Part shown: piece by piece, positions 10,747 through 22,123 of the stretch
How the letters are laid out: each line of letters begins with the position of its first letter
Position numbering within the stretch: the stretch's first letter is position 1
Assembly (NCBI GenBank): GCA_965644295.1
Contig: CBFFRP010000019.1
Location: forward strand, 62,001 to 126,000
Direction of reading: 5' to 3'
Source of the DNA: Paraphysomonas bandaiensis
Taxonomy: Eukaryota > Chrysophyceae
Length of the DNA: 64,000 nt
Made by a program: the position numbers and the translations under genes
Notes under the pieces: generated by a model
The model's database searches: none
Seen by the model: the letters and a program-made list of their open reading frames with translations, nothing else
Told to the model about the DNA's origin: nothing

Positions 10747-12690
10747 CTAAAATTCAGATATCATTTCCTTTCTTTTAGCCTCATATTCCTCCCTAGACAG
10801 ATGACCACAGTCTAGAGCATCTTTTAGCTGGGACAAGCGGTCAGAGAGACTGAGTGCACTGACCGGACGCCTGGTAGTTGTAGGTGATAATCCAGAACTC
10901 AATGATAGTTGTGCCATTGCAGTGTCCAAATATGCACCGCAACTTGGAGTGTATGAAGACTGCGAGTGCTCCAACACAACAATGGGTTCAAAATGAACAA
11001 AAGACGTATCGCGAAACACCACTGGCGTTAGACTATGACGCTCTCTATCAACTATAATATGCATAACTCCGATTCCATCACTCGGGTGAACTGTTTCATC
11101 AATTGCGGATGCGTGACAAAAATTAACCACTAGAAGTTCGCGTAACTCTTGTTGCTGTTTGTAGGTCACGGCTTGCTCAGTGATATGACTCTCAAGTTTA
11201 GCTCCCTCCGCCAATAGCTCGATGCCAACTCGGTGTCCATTGGATGCTATAAGAATGCCCATGCGTCGAAGAGTTCCTGCGGCTTGACAATTCCTGCTTT
11301 CTCGGACAATCCGCCACCCCCTGTCCGAACCACGGGAGTGAAGAATACTGCACAATTGGAAGTGGTACGCAAATTTGCATGGGCTACCATATGACAGTAA
11401 TGCGAATGGGTGAAATAGACTCTCAACTGAGAAGTACTGCAGTGACTCTAAAAGAGTGGTTTCCAAATTTATTGAGCCATTTGCAAGACGGGGAAATGAA
11501 AAACCAATTGGAAATGAATAGCGTGGGACATATCGAATATCTTGCATCAGTAATGGGGTCAGCAGAGGGGCGGTAATTCTGAACATACATGACGATGTGC
11601 CATGGCGTGTGACATCAATTATGACCCCCTCCGAAAGCAAGTACGACAGTGGGTCTGAATCACCACTTTCACTCCCAATTGTCAAGTCTAATTCGTGGTC
11701 ATCGGGAGCGGACAGCATACTGGCTACGATTTCTCTCGCGCGCAAGATGACAGGATAGGTGCGAGCATGCACAAGGGAAAGGCGGTTCATCATCGTCGCA
11801 ACCGTGGCAGATTTTCTCAGTTCATGTTGGAGGTATGAGCCTGCCATATGTGAGTACCATCTACTCACGTCTATCGGTTGAGGTCTATCTTCATGCAACT
11901 TGTGTAACTCTTTGCACAAAAATGACAATAAACCAACATGACGTCCACTACGCCAAATTATATCCTGTACAATCTCTGTATGCACTGTGACCCCGTACTC
12001 TCTTTCATACTCTCCGATCATGTTAACAATCTGTTCATCTGTTGGGAGTGGCGGGGACATTGCATCTGCTATGTTAAACGGTGAAGAAGTTGATAAAGAT
12101 GATAACGAAGATGAAGACACGAGATTAAGTACTCGATACACACCAATGCCCAATATCGCATGCAGGCTGTACGGTTTACTTCCGACAGTTTGTGATTGGC
12201 TCGTGGCAATTGACCTCAATGCCTTCAAAAACGAAGTACAGTATTCAAGTGAGGAATTCAGAAGATTGTCAAATTCATCAATTATCAACACTTTTTTTCG
12301 CTCAGTTTTTGAAGAATTTTCAAAATAGTTCAAGAATGTGGCTGAATCAGAAAACAAAGGTCCACTTGAATAGAAACCTAAAGCTCTCCGAAACAATGAG
12401 TCAATGCTGGACCAAAAATTCTCTTTTGAAATACTTTCCAATGTTATGAATATCGTGTCAAAATTTCCATTGTCAGTGAGCACTTTTGAAATCTCTCTTG
12501 CACAGGAGCTTTTACCATCTTGGCGGTGAGAATGCAGTAAACGAAATTTTCCTTCTATTAAAGTATTAGCTACTTCTTCATGCCAACGTGAACGGTCCAC
12601 ACAGAAGTGACGATCACGGTCAATAATACCAGCAACATGAAATTCTCTCGGTGTTAACGGCAATTCATTTAATTTTGAAGAAAGGGACAT
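10747..12690 (-). CDS. AAA-like P-loop NTPase + REase-like + SHOCT protein (Crinkler-RHS-type)
   Basis: Single-exon gene of 647 residues. The N-terminal part is a P-loop NTPase: a Walker A-like element RQDGKSS (about 57-62) lacking the usual first glycine, and a Walker B LIIDEFD (about 135-141), followed by an SPFNIADA segment (about 203-210) and a helical lid typical of AAA-like ATPases in CR-type proteins. A PD-(D/E)XK-like segment near 478-506 contains GIELLAEG and a following H. In relatives as I recall them, an aspartate precedes this motif, and here the matching place reads MGILI, so nuclease activity is doubtful. The last 35 residues match a SHOCT domain (LSQLKDALDCGHLSREEYEAK). Related proteins occur in oomycetes, some fungi and other eukaryotes as effectors or in genome conflicts. 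The lack of introns and the transposon flanks suggest mobility. No signal peptide is visible. Confidence 0.65.
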   Translation of the reverse strand: MSLSSKLNELPLTPREFHVAGIIDRDRHFCVDRSRWHEEVANTLIEGKFRLLHSHRQDGKSSCAREISKVLTDNGNFDTIFITLESISKENFWSSIDSLFRRALGFYSSGPLFSDSATFLNYFENSSKTERKKVLIIDEFDNLLNSSLEYCTSFLKALRSIATSQSQTVGSKPYSLHAILGIGVYRVLNLVSSSSLSSLSTSSPFNIADAMSPPLPTDEQIVNMIGEYEREYGVTVHTEIVQDIIWRSGRHVGLLSFLCKELHKLHEDRPQPIDVSRWYSHMAGSYLQHELRKSATVATMMNRLSLVHARTYPVILRAREIVASMLSAPDDHELDLTIGSESGDSDPLSYLLSEGVIIDVTRHGTSSCMFRITAPLLTPLLMQDIRYVPRYSFPIGFSFPRLANGSINLETTLLESLQYFSVESLFHPFALLSYGSPCKFAYHFQLCSILHSRGSDRGWRIVRESRNCQAAGTLRRMGILIASNGHRVGIELLAEGAKLESHITEQAVTYKQQQELRELLVVNFCHASAIDETVHPSDGIGVMHIIVDRERHSLTPVVFRDTSFVHFEPIVVLEHSQSSYTPSCGAYLDTAMAQLSLSSGLSPTTTRRPVSALSLSDRLSQLKDALDCGHLSREEYEAKRKEMISEF

Positions 12691-12921
12691 CTACTTTTAT
12701 TCATCACTCTGGTTAATGTCTTCTCACTTCTCATATTATACATGCATTATCAATATCGTCAAACATGATTGACGCACATCATTCAGGTTCCAACTGTACT
12801 GTGCTGTGTGTTACTATGCTGTATGTGTGTGTACATATGTGTATCAGACAAAAATAGTGACACAATGGTTTTTTAAGACTTTCACTACATAAATGTAAAA
12901 CCCGGATATTACTCTTCAATT

Positions 12922-13496
12922 AGCTATTGAGACAAAAAATCGGTGAAAATTAATGTGTCAAAACCATGAAAACGTCCATAGTTAAAAACAGGTAGAGTTT
13001 ATCCGTATTTTCAAATTAAGTAATCGGTAGTCTCTTACTATTTCACTTTAACGTCAGAACGAAAGCTCTTTATGATTTGCCTTTCCAGACCAAGATTCTC
13101 TTCAATATTGTCAACAATATTCATTAATTGAGTTTTTCTCTCTGATGCCTATTTGGGAAGATTTGGTTGCTTTTGTCCTCAATACTCGACAAGGATTTCT
13201 ATAAGAAAAAAAACTAACATTTGTCGTTAATGTTAAAGCAGTTATATCTTCCCAAATAGGCATCAGAGAGAAAAACTCAATTAATGAATATTGTTGACAA
13301 TATTGAAGAGAATCTTGGTCTGGAAAGGCAAATCATAAAGAGCTTTCGTTCTGACGTTAAAGTGAAATAAGTAAGAGACTACCGATTACTTAATTATAAA
13401 ATACGGATAAACTCTACCTGTTTTTAACTATGGACGTTTTCATGGTTTTGACACATTAATTAATAAAATTTTCACCGATTTTTTGTCTCAATAGCT
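12922..13496. mobile_element. fold-back element: long inverted repeat with short loop
   Basis: Two arms of about 241 bp (12922-13162) and 250 bp (13247-13496) are near-perfect reverse complements, differing by a few small indels (for example extra TTAA/AATTA tracts in the right arm), around an 84-bp loop. Neither arm encodes a protein. Transcription in either direction would give a long hairpin RNA. The structure fits a fold-back or MITE-type element, or a hairpin small-RNA locus. No clear target duplication was found at the ends. It lies 5' of the AAA/REase gene and 3' of nothing recognisable. Confidence 0.85.
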
Positions 13497-13753
13497 TATT
13501 AAAAAGCCCAGAAAAAACTGCACATTTTCTATTCTTAGATAATACGGACAACTACGATATACACTGTATAGTAGAATATCATATCTTTTGGCTTCACACA
13601 AAAACTGGCACTTTTATATAATAAAAATACCATTTCATAGGGAAATAGCCACTTTATGAGTTGTAACACACTGCTGTCAGAATCTATACTATTCTCCTTG
13701 TACATGACAGCCGTTAGTGGCATATATCAATATTCGACCATAGTTACTGCAAA

Positions 13754-14505
13754 CATGAGTGAGACAGATTCAGACAGGGAAGAAGAGTTACCTCAATGCG
13801 GAAGAGGAAGTGGCCGTTAACGCCGACAGCCGGTTGTGTCTGTTGACTCCAATGCTGATAATATATCTGACTATAAGAAGAAACGAACAAAAGCAGGATT
13901 GAAAGCGGCATACAAGCAAAGGTTGGGCATATTGCAGCGTGGTATAAAACAGAGTACTCTGAAGCTCTAGATGATGATGAAAATTTGAAGATTCCATTCC
14001 CGAAAGACATCTGTCTTGATTTATTCGGCCATACGTATAACTAAGCCAGGCAATAGATTGCTACGAGATTGACATCAATAAACTGAAGAAGAAAGACCTC
14101 ATGAAACCAGAAGGGGTAAAAGTCTGTTAAAAATGAATAGCTGTAACAAGCTAGCGACGACGATGATGTTACTTGTTCCCTGTGCCATTGCAGGCAGTTG
14201 GTCCTATATGTTGTTCATGTGGGCATATTTTGTGCTGATGTGGAATATGATGAGTAGATCTGATTCAGTAGCTTCATTGATGAGTGAACGTTTTGACTGG
14301 AAAGGTGACTCAATGCTTGTTCAAGAGCAAGGACACAAAGCGGACAGAAAAGCCAGTGACAAAGAATAGCATCATGCAAGACAATGAATATAATGAACAA
14401 TGGTGGAAAATCTTTAACTGGCAAGATGGTCAGATTATGCACTTCGTTTCAAAAGATTGGATATTTCCAGCCAGAATTCCATTGATCGGTCTGTATGAGT
14501 TATAG
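13754..14505 (+). pseudogene. Crypton-like tyrosine recombinase relic
   Basis: A plus-strand coding relic is broken by several stops and frame changes. Readable segments start at MSETDSDREEE (13754), pass through IPFPKDICLDLFGH (about 13990-14032), and reach the best-preserved block at 14133-14369, with WSYMLFMWAYFVLMWNMMSR, SDSVASLM and VQEQGHKADRK. That block resembles the core of Crypton-type tyrosine recombinases of stramenopiles and other protists, where an MSRSDSV-like arginine is catalytic. This is from memory of the family, not a search. Later stretches (14284-14505 and 14521-14853) may be further decayed parts of it. It is not expected to be functional. Confidence 0.5.
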
Positions 14506-15230
14506 TTCTATGGAGATAGGGTGAGCGGAATAAGACCATATCATCTCATAAGTCGTAAGTTTGACATACAGAAGAGTGATGAGCTAGTACAGTGCGTGAT
14601 GTCATTTGTTAATACTATCGTGAGTGATAATGGGCTGTTGCCAGATGGATACAGCACCCTCAACAATGTTCCTCCACGTTCTAGTGATATATGTATGTAT
14701 GTATATTTTGTCGGGTGCAAATGGAGCTGGAATTATAGGGCACACAGAAATACAAAAGACAAAACATCAGATATGGCACTTAAAAACTCTCCTGTAATAT
14801 TCTTGAACTTGTTTCGAAGTCCAGGTTATGAAGATAGATCACATACAATATAATCACATACATATGACTGTCAATATCATAATTGATAATTAAGATAGAA
14901 ATGAGTTTCTGTTAACCCAATATTGAAGTTGAATGTGTATATTTAGTTTATTATAATATGTTGCCAATATGCTATATGTACAACACACACTATATTTCAG
15001 CTGTTTGTGTAGTTAGATCCCATTCAATATATCTGTGAAGAAATGGATCTTGCAGTCAGATCATGTGATAATTATTAGTCAATTGTAATAAACAAAGTTG
15101 TGAATTTAAAACTGACACTGACTAACGTGTATAGTGTATAATATATTAAAAACATATGTATAAAACAAATAGAACTTGCATGGATAACAGAAAATCAATC
15201 GGACCAAGATAATTACCATTGGTTGGCGTT
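14506..15230. other. intergenic with possible recombinase tail
   Basis: An open stretch at 14521-14853 (plus) begins RPYHLISRKFDIQKSDELV and could be a decayed 3' continuation of the recombinase relic. The rest is AT-rich and without a supported gene. Confidence 0.3.
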
Positions 15231-15352
15231 GCTGTCAGTGTCATTGTTATCGCCTTCGATAGTTGTGCCAGCTCTTTTCTTCATCCTTTCAGCTGTCAGT
15301 GTCATTGTTATCGCCTTCGAGAGTTGTGCCAGCTCTCTTCTTCATCCTTTCA
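15231..15352. repeat. 61-bp tandem duplication at a gene 3' end
   Basis: Two head-to-tail copies (15231-15291 and 15292-15352) begin GCTGTCAGTGTCATTG and differ at two positions. The proximal copy for the minus-strand gene carries the last coding codons and the other copy lies beyond the stop. A period of 61 bp (not a multiple of 3) shifts the frame, and the junction forms the stop codon. Confidence 0.85.
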
Positions 15353-15961
15353 GCTTCTTTACGATTGCAGGAGAGCTCCAACGTCTTGACGAGCAACTCT
15401 CTCATCTGCACGCCTAACGGTATTGTTTCGTCCTGCATCAACAAATATTACTATCGAAGAACATTGTAATATATATACACCATATTCAAAAGGGAAGCAA
15501 AATCTGGAGTGAACTAATAACTGACTTCCTTATTTACTTCCAGTGTTGTTTATTTCTTCCAAATAGTTTCAGAGTTGATTCCGAAGAGCTTTAATGTATG
15601 TATGTATGTATGTATGTACGTATGTGTATGTACGTATGTAGGTTTAAATCAACACTCTTCACCTTTCACAATCTGATCAATAGTAATGGTTCCTGCCGGA
15701 ATATACTCAGTCAGGGATACGGTTTCACTGATGTAGATGTCAGTGCTTTCATTGTTGACCAGGAGTGTGGCTTGTGGTAAGAAGCTTCTCAGACATATTT
15801 CTCCAAGCTCTGTTATCGTCGTGGTCTTGGCACCATGGGTCTCCATGCCTGCCAAAGCAATGGCATGCTTCTGCTAATGCTTGAGACTATAAATCATTTA
15901 TCAGGTGTATTACTATTAATGAAGCTCTATTGTGTAAAAATGTCTTCCACTCAAGATTCAT
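15289..15961 (-). CDS. unrecognised small protein, three exons
   Basis: Three exons join in phase to about 130 residues: 15961-15914 (start ATG, MNLEWKTFLHN), 15870-15670 (contains LAGMETHGAKTTTITELG and ETVSLTEYIPAGTITIDQI) and 15432-15289 (contains PLGVQMRELLVKTLELS, then a basic/acidic tail and TGA). Intron 1 is 43 bp (GTAATA...AGCAG). Intron 2 is 237 bp, much longer than the local norm, apparently because it holds an (ATGT)n microsatellite near 15594-15645. The peptide looks like a folded globular domain with a charged tail. I could not name the family. The donor of intron 2 (GTGAAA) was chosen because it keeps phase. Confidence 0.45.
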
Positions 15962-16455
15962 TTCTGTCCTTGAAGACAAAAAGACATGCATAAAGAGCTA
16001 GACGGATTTCTGTCTTTTGTCCTCCTATAATTTCTGCTTTTCACCCTCAGAAGACATTTTTTGTCTATAATAATATGGAGGACTTCCAAAAATGCAACAT
16101 CCACCTTATCGGCAGTCAGCATCTTATTTTTCGTGAATAAATTGAAGCAAAAATACTCTATGCAACTGTAGTATACCTACGGTTAGAATACATATAATTG
16201 TTGTCTCAATATTAGAGGCATATTTGAACAAAAATATACCAAGGGTGCCGATACGCACACCGGATTTTAGAAATTTGTTGTGGCCGTAAATCTTATCCAG
16301 TACTGCCTTCTCATATATATAAGATACTATCACATGTATAATAAGCAAGAGTTCTCCTGGAGAATAAGTGATACTATCCTCTATCTCTGTAGTGTTGAAT
16401 TACATCTCGTCTAATCATACACTGATATAGCCAGTAACTCTCTATATACATAGAT

Positions 16456-17638
16456 ATGCAGTGTCCTGTACAGCACTCCACATCAAGTGATTGGATGGAA
16501 AGAGTAAAGGACAAAACACCTGAAGAACAACAACAGTATATGTGGAATATACTCACTGAATCTGAAATAAGTGTTGCGGCTGAGTGGCCCTCATTTCAAG
16601 ATGTATATAATGATGTAACAGAAACTGACCCTAATATATTATTTCATAATAAGAATGACGTCAGAGATTCAAACAAGTTACTGTGTGCTAATGGTATACT
16701 CTGTCAAGTTCGTATCGAATGGTTTAATGGACATGGCTACACTGGTTTGTTTGAACGCGCTGATTATGGAATCCTGCGACTATCTTCTGCACTCCCCCCA
16801 CTACAACAGCATGTGCCTTCCTTTGCAGGAGGGTTGAGTGAATCGAAATTGTTCCCCTGTGTTGCATTAAAATTTTTCCGGTAAATTTATCACCAATACC
16901 GATATATAACTGTATAATTTTTGCAAAAGTCGAAATGCCCATTCAGGGAACATGCTTTTTGGAGGCAAGAAAACTGGCCAAAAGGAAGATTTTTTCTTTG
17001 AGCGCTCTGTGTGCACTAACCTAACGGAGAAGGTGATTTGTATGTTATAAATATTTTCAGCTGTGGTTTTTAACCTTGTATGAAAGGTGAATTTCTTTTT
17101 AAGCTGGATACTACGATTGTTTCGGAGATATTCCGAGTACCCTACGCAACTAGGTGTCTCTGATTTCGCTAGTGTTCACCAAGATGGTACTCTAGTGCCT
17201 TCAGATGAAGTTAATTTTCCATGGTGCGTAGCACTTTACCCAGTTATTTCGGAGCAGACCTTTCCATGCCTGCGTAAGTCAGAACAGGCAAATAACGAGT
17301 CGTATCTTGAGCATTTGTTGGAGATAGAAGAAGGCACAACGCTGTATGATGTTTACGCCCTTCCAACACCAGAAGCTGCCCTAGACTTATCCGGGACATC
17401 TATCCAACGTATTGGCCGGGTTGTAACGGCATCAAAGTGCATTCGATCTGCTCACGACCGGCGTATTGTGTTCAGGCACCAACGTAAAGAAGAGGACTAC
17501 GAAAGGAGACCGTACTGGATGCACAATATGGTAGCAGCTCATACTGAAGTCGGGGCTGGATTCTTTGATAAAATGATACCTCTATTAAACTTTTATGATT
17601 TTGAAAACCAGAAAGGGGATAATATTGAGGAGAAATAG
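16456..17638 (+). CDS. catalase-like haem-domain protein
   Basis: Three exons (16456-16880, 16930-17032, 17087-17638) join in phase over introns of 49 and 54 bp, giving about 359 residues. Segments match, from memory, the catalase-like fold proteins of the y4iL-like group: a GYTGLFERADYGILRLS strand near the middle, VALKFFRRNAHSGNMLF formed across splice 1, a TQLGVSDFASV segment, GTTLYDVYALPTPE, then IGRVVTASKC and VFRHQRKEEDYERRPYWM towards the end. Members are thought to bind haem like catalase, but activity is mostly untested and may be peroxide- or lipid-peroxide-related. There is no signal peptide. An upstream AG at 17060 was rejected because it forces a stop. Confidence 0.65.
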
Positions 17639-18671
17639 CTATCATAATAGACTTGAAATATAAATACACCCATACTGCAATGAATAAAATTTCTGATGAT
17701 GTCAGCGGAATGGTCTATCCTTTACAACATTTTTTGCAAGTTTTTTTCTGGGAGTGTCAAAAGCCATGCTAGAGGATTGGCACCCAATCTTTATTGGTCG
17801 CGTCGTGTTTATCTGGATTGTGTGTGCCACATCAAACATCAAACATACTGCATTCGAGTCAGTTGAACTAGCAGGGGTTAAGCGTGATGCGTGATGTACA
17901 TAAAGCAATCCGATAAATACATACCTTGAGAAGCCTTGCCCAATTACAAATTTCAATATATCGCAGTTACTATTACCAGAGCATCCTTCTGTTATAGAAG
18001 TACAGTTTTTGTAGCTATTATCGAAAAGCAATACTTTCACTCTTCTTTTTTTAATATTAATCATTAACCACGGAGCTCCTATTTCTTATAACAGTAAGCT
18101 ACTAATATCTACACATTCTAGGTATTACATTTAGAACATCATGAGTGGAAACTACAATCTTACTCTAGGGAAAATATATAATTAATAGTCTACCCATCAA
18201 AAGTTTCACTATGATACGGTGAACATAGAAAACGTCATTTATAAAAATCCATATTAATATAACTATCGAAAATTGGAAGATACCAAAGATTCAATTCTTA
18301 AATGCTTCATGCACACACAACACACGCAATCTCTGACTCGTCAACTTCATCTCTCACATTACGACGCACATATGATGCCTGAGGGCTTAATGTTATGATA
18401 TACATACGTAACCATATTACAAAAATTAATTTATATATTTTTTATCTATTTTATGCGCTTAACCCTGTTTACATAGGAGTGCTTGAATTTGTATGAATTA
18501 CACTAAGAAGGCCGTCAGATAATCCCTTGAGATCATTATATTTCTTAATATATTTGGAGCGGGTAGTGTAGGTTCAAATACAATCAACTAGCTATCATAT
18601 TAGTTATAGCGATATTGTGCTCAATCCTGTAACTGCCACTACCGAACACTATGACCATGCTCAAGATGCAA
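17639..18671. other. intergenic, no supported gene
   Basis: A minus-strand open frame (17702-18064, 120 codons) has a mixed composition without domain or splice support. It may be chance. The remainder is AT-rich. Confidence 0.45.
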
Positions 18672-19193
18672 TTAATTTTTCTTCTTTGATTGAATCTCCG
18701 CCATTCTATCAAGCATGTCATCTTCATCTTCATCCTCGTCCTCCTGCTGAGGTTTCGCTGGAGCGGCCTTTGCCTACAATAAAAATAAACAAGACACTAT
18801 CAATAAGAATATCATATACCCGCTTCATCTCCTGAGCTCGTAGTTTCTCTTTCTTTTGCTTTTCCTTCATAGCCTACATTTAAACAATTACGAACAGGTA
18901 TTATAGTTGTAATTTCTTACCTTTTTCGACTGCGCTTTCTCTAGTGCGGCTTTCTCTGAAGCAGCAAGTTCATCCAAGAAATTATCTGCAGATTTTTCAA
19001 GTTGTTGTGCTGCTTTTTCACTTTGTTGAACTTTGTATTTATCATAAGCAATAATACCAACAACTGCAGCAGCAAATAATCCAAAGAAAACAGGCTTTGG
19101 TAACATATCAAATAAGAACTTGAAGAAAACAAGGATCAATGGAAGGATCCAAAAGTGCATATTTTCATAGAAAACTTTCTGTGGTGTTGCCAT
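18672..19193 (-). CDS. small membrane protein with cytosolic coiled coil and acidic tail
   Basis: Three exons (19193-18921, 18873-18820, 18773-18672) join in phase across 47- and 46-bp introns to 142 residues. Two hydrophobic segments lie near residues 14-30 (WILPLILVFFKFLFDML) and 34-50 (PVFFGLFAAAVVGIIAY), probably a hairpin or two transmembrane helices. They are followed by an Ala/Lys/Glu-rich coiled coil and a run of alternating Glu/Asp (QQEDEDEDEDDM) before a lysine-rich end. The architecture resembles small ER membrane accessory proteins, but I do not recognise a named family. ATG at 19193 is the first start in frame after upstream stops. Confidence 0.75.
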
Positions 19194-19688
19194 TGCTGAA
19201 TATTACGTTTATGTAAAATAGCAGCAATATATTGTGATTAATTGTTATGGTTTGGATGTATGTACAGCAACTTACGGTTCGAGAGATAGCATATGTATGT
19301 ATACTGCTGCTGTTGTATGCATGTGCATACCATATATATAGCCTGTTGCCTGTTGCTGTATGTGCGACAAGTACAGGTATGTATGTATGTAGGTATGTAT
19401 GTATAGGTATACAACTCTCAAGTATCTGAGTGATGGAGAGTGAATGGCTATACGTATACTCTGTATACACCTATATACTGTACCTGAGATACGTATTTCA
19501 TACAGCAGTATTTTATCATTGTATTCTATCTGTGTATATATCTTGAGTTCTAGAGGCGTAATGATTCATACGTTAAGTTATATACTTATACCTTAAGTTT
19601 ATTGTCCTTTAACAGTGAAGGTATAGGGACAGTTGCGTATAATCTACTCTCCTGAATATAGGAGAGAGGATCAAGTCTGATTTCAAAG
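19194..19688. other. intergenic between divergent genes
   Basis: About 495 bp separate the starts of two divergently transcribed genes, so it should contain both promoters. It holds short (GTAT)n tracts near 19378-19404 and AT-rich TATATA motifs. No specific element can be assigned. Confidence 0.45.
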
Positions 19689-20930
19689 ATGAGATCGAGC
19701 AAACATACACATCACAAACAAACAAAGCCACTGCTTAATATATACACACTCAGTATATTATCTATTGTAATATTTGCCGCATTTTCATTGTATAATATTA
19801 TTATGCACCAGAGTGCATCAGTGGGGTCTTCACCACCTGGTATGTCTGATATGGCCGTAAATAGTATCATCAAATCATTAAATTCAACCCGGGACCGCAT
19901 CAGACCTGTGTTACTACCGCCCGCGGTGGACTCTACTCCGTCAAAAATATCGGTGGATGCAGTGGACAAAGATAAAATAGCATCTTCCCCCATTTCTCAA
20001 TCTGTTTCTAGTAGAAGTGCTAAGCTGCATGCCGTAACATATGCTTCCCATGGCGGCAGAGATGACAGATTCTGTAGAGCAGTTGAATCTGCTATTCGAC
20101 ACGGCGTAGAGCTTATTATTCTAGGATGGGGAATAAAATGGAGAGGTTTGTCCCAGAAACTTGAGGCGGCACATGCGTACGCTTCTGCGCTACCATCCAA
20201 CGACGTGATTCTCTTCACTGATGCCTTTGACGTAATGTTCACGAATTCACCAGACATCATCTTGAAGGAATTCGAATCCATGGATGGTGATATTATATTT
20301 GCAGGTATATTTAGTGTATGATATGCTATTGCGCACTAATTTCTTTGCACTGCGTGTGGCACAGGGGAGTGTGGATGCTGGCCTCATGTGACAATTGACC
20401 GTGGTCGGCCTTGCTTCGAGTCATATCCGCAATCGCCCACTCCATACAGATACCTAAATAGTGGGACTTGGATTGGAAGAGCTGGTAGGGCCGCAGAAAT
20501 GCTTGCAGCTGTTATCAAAGAAGCAGGAAAGGATTTTGCTAATGCAAATGACCAGAAGCTAGTAGCAGACATGTTCATGGAGAAACGCTATGGTCTTAGA
20601 TTGGATTACCATGCCCGACTGTTTCAGTCAATGCACATGACTTTCGATAAGCCCTTGCCTTACTGTAACCCTGCAGAGGATATAGAGGTTGTGGGAGACG
20701 GGCGTTTTCACAACAAGCGAACCCATTCGAGTCCGTCGGTGTTTCATTTTAATGGAGGAGGCAAAAAGCACCACTTGAAGATGGAGTCCAAACTATGGTA
20801 CAAGGCTGCGAAGTACAACACACCTGAGCAGAGAAATAAGTTGGCGACTACAGTTATTTCGACTCCAATAGATGAGTTTAGGAATAGAACGATGCAGTTC
20901 AACAAGATTTGTACAACATATTTCAAGTGA
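19689..20930 (+). CDS. PLOD/LH3-type glycosyltransferase, type II membrane protein
   Basis: Two exons (19689-20304, 20365-20930) across a 60-bp intron give about 393 residues. A single hydrophobic segment near residues 17-37 predicts a Golgi/ER signal anchor, followed by a Ser/Pro-rich stem. The catalytic domain carries HAVTYASHGGRDDRF, the metal-binding LFTDAFDVMF, the splice-formed GECGCWP segment, YRYLNSGTWIGRA and a late HFNGGGKKHH. These match the glycosyltransferase domain of procollagen lysyl hydroxylase 3 (PLOD family), which transfers glucose from UDP-glucose to galactosylated hydroxylysine. The hydroxylase half is absent. In a protist the acceptor is unknown, perhaps a surface glycoprotein. 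Confidence 0.82.
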
Positions 20931-22123
20931 TATAATGATTTATGTAGAGTTGCCATATATGATAGTTTTTGGAATAAGTAATACCAACAATAATAAGATA
21001 CTTCGTATAACTGTTCGCTTGTTGCAAGCATCCTGAATCCTACCCAATTAATCACTTATCTTTTATGACGCAATGTGTCCCGTATAACTCAGTACGAAAT
21101 CTTGTTATGATTACCTATACGGATATGTTCATAGTCTACATTGTTTCAAAATTGTGGACTAATAGTGCAAGTCACGACTTAATTTAGTGTTACGTCCATG
21201 TGTTATGCATGAGTGTAGATATTGAACCAAGTTATATTGACGTCGTTGCAGCAGTTCAAGGTAAACTCAACAGTAGTATGTGTGATCTAGGCTTCATGCT
21301 TCTGTTCACTGTTCACTGTTCACGATAGTAATGTATTTGATCGAGAAAATAATTAAAAATATTGTGAATATTCGAAGTTAATTGAATAAGATATACATAT
21401 ATCCACCCATATAAGCACATTCTCAAGTAACTATGGACATTGGAGATCAACAATAGCTTGCTCGTATTGTCTTTCACACATGTAAGAACATGCAATGCTG
21501 CATCACATATTTAGACTAGGTTTTGACTATAGCATCCCTTGTCATTGACGATTCTCAAGTGTACATATGAGGGAGATTCGAAAGGGATCCACATGGCTTG
21601 CAGGCATGCAACTGTATGTATGAGATCCTTCTCTCTGGCTGGATCTGCAGTGGCCTGCACTATATGCATGTATGTACTGCTCATGTCCATACTGCTGTAT
21701 ACCGCAGAGTGGATACACGCATATCATAGTATCATATCATACACATGTCATACACGAGTATCATACATACAGAAAATACAGTACATGAGTCCACACTAGA
21801 TCTGAGTGCGTCCAGCAGTATGGAAGTCAATGCAGCTAAGCATCTGACAGCTCATCACTTACTCTCCTTGTATATATTATATATTACCTCATCATACATA
21901 TCTAACTCCTTCCCATACCTCTATGATTGTTAGCAATGATGTGTACTCTGGGCTGTATTCAGTCAATGGATTCCGTTGGATTGTAGATGACATATCAATC
22001 CAATGATTACATATCCTAACAGTAATTCCACTGAACACATTAGAGTGAGATATGAGTTCCTATCATGTAAGTAGATGTCATTGTAATATACGTTAACATT
22101 ATCCCTTACATTTACTCACTGCA
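20931..22123. other. intergenic, no supported gene
   Basis: AT-rich sequence with short simple repeats (for example CATATCATAGTATCATATCATACACA near 21720-21750). The small open frames at 21313-21495 and 21539-21933 are low complexity. Confidence 0.5.

Noticed and set aside
17033-17103. An alternative exon starting after TTTTCAG at 17060 in the catalase-like gene
   Set aside because: It meets a stop in the needed frame or requires a 17-bp intron; the single 54-bp intron to 17086 keeps phase.
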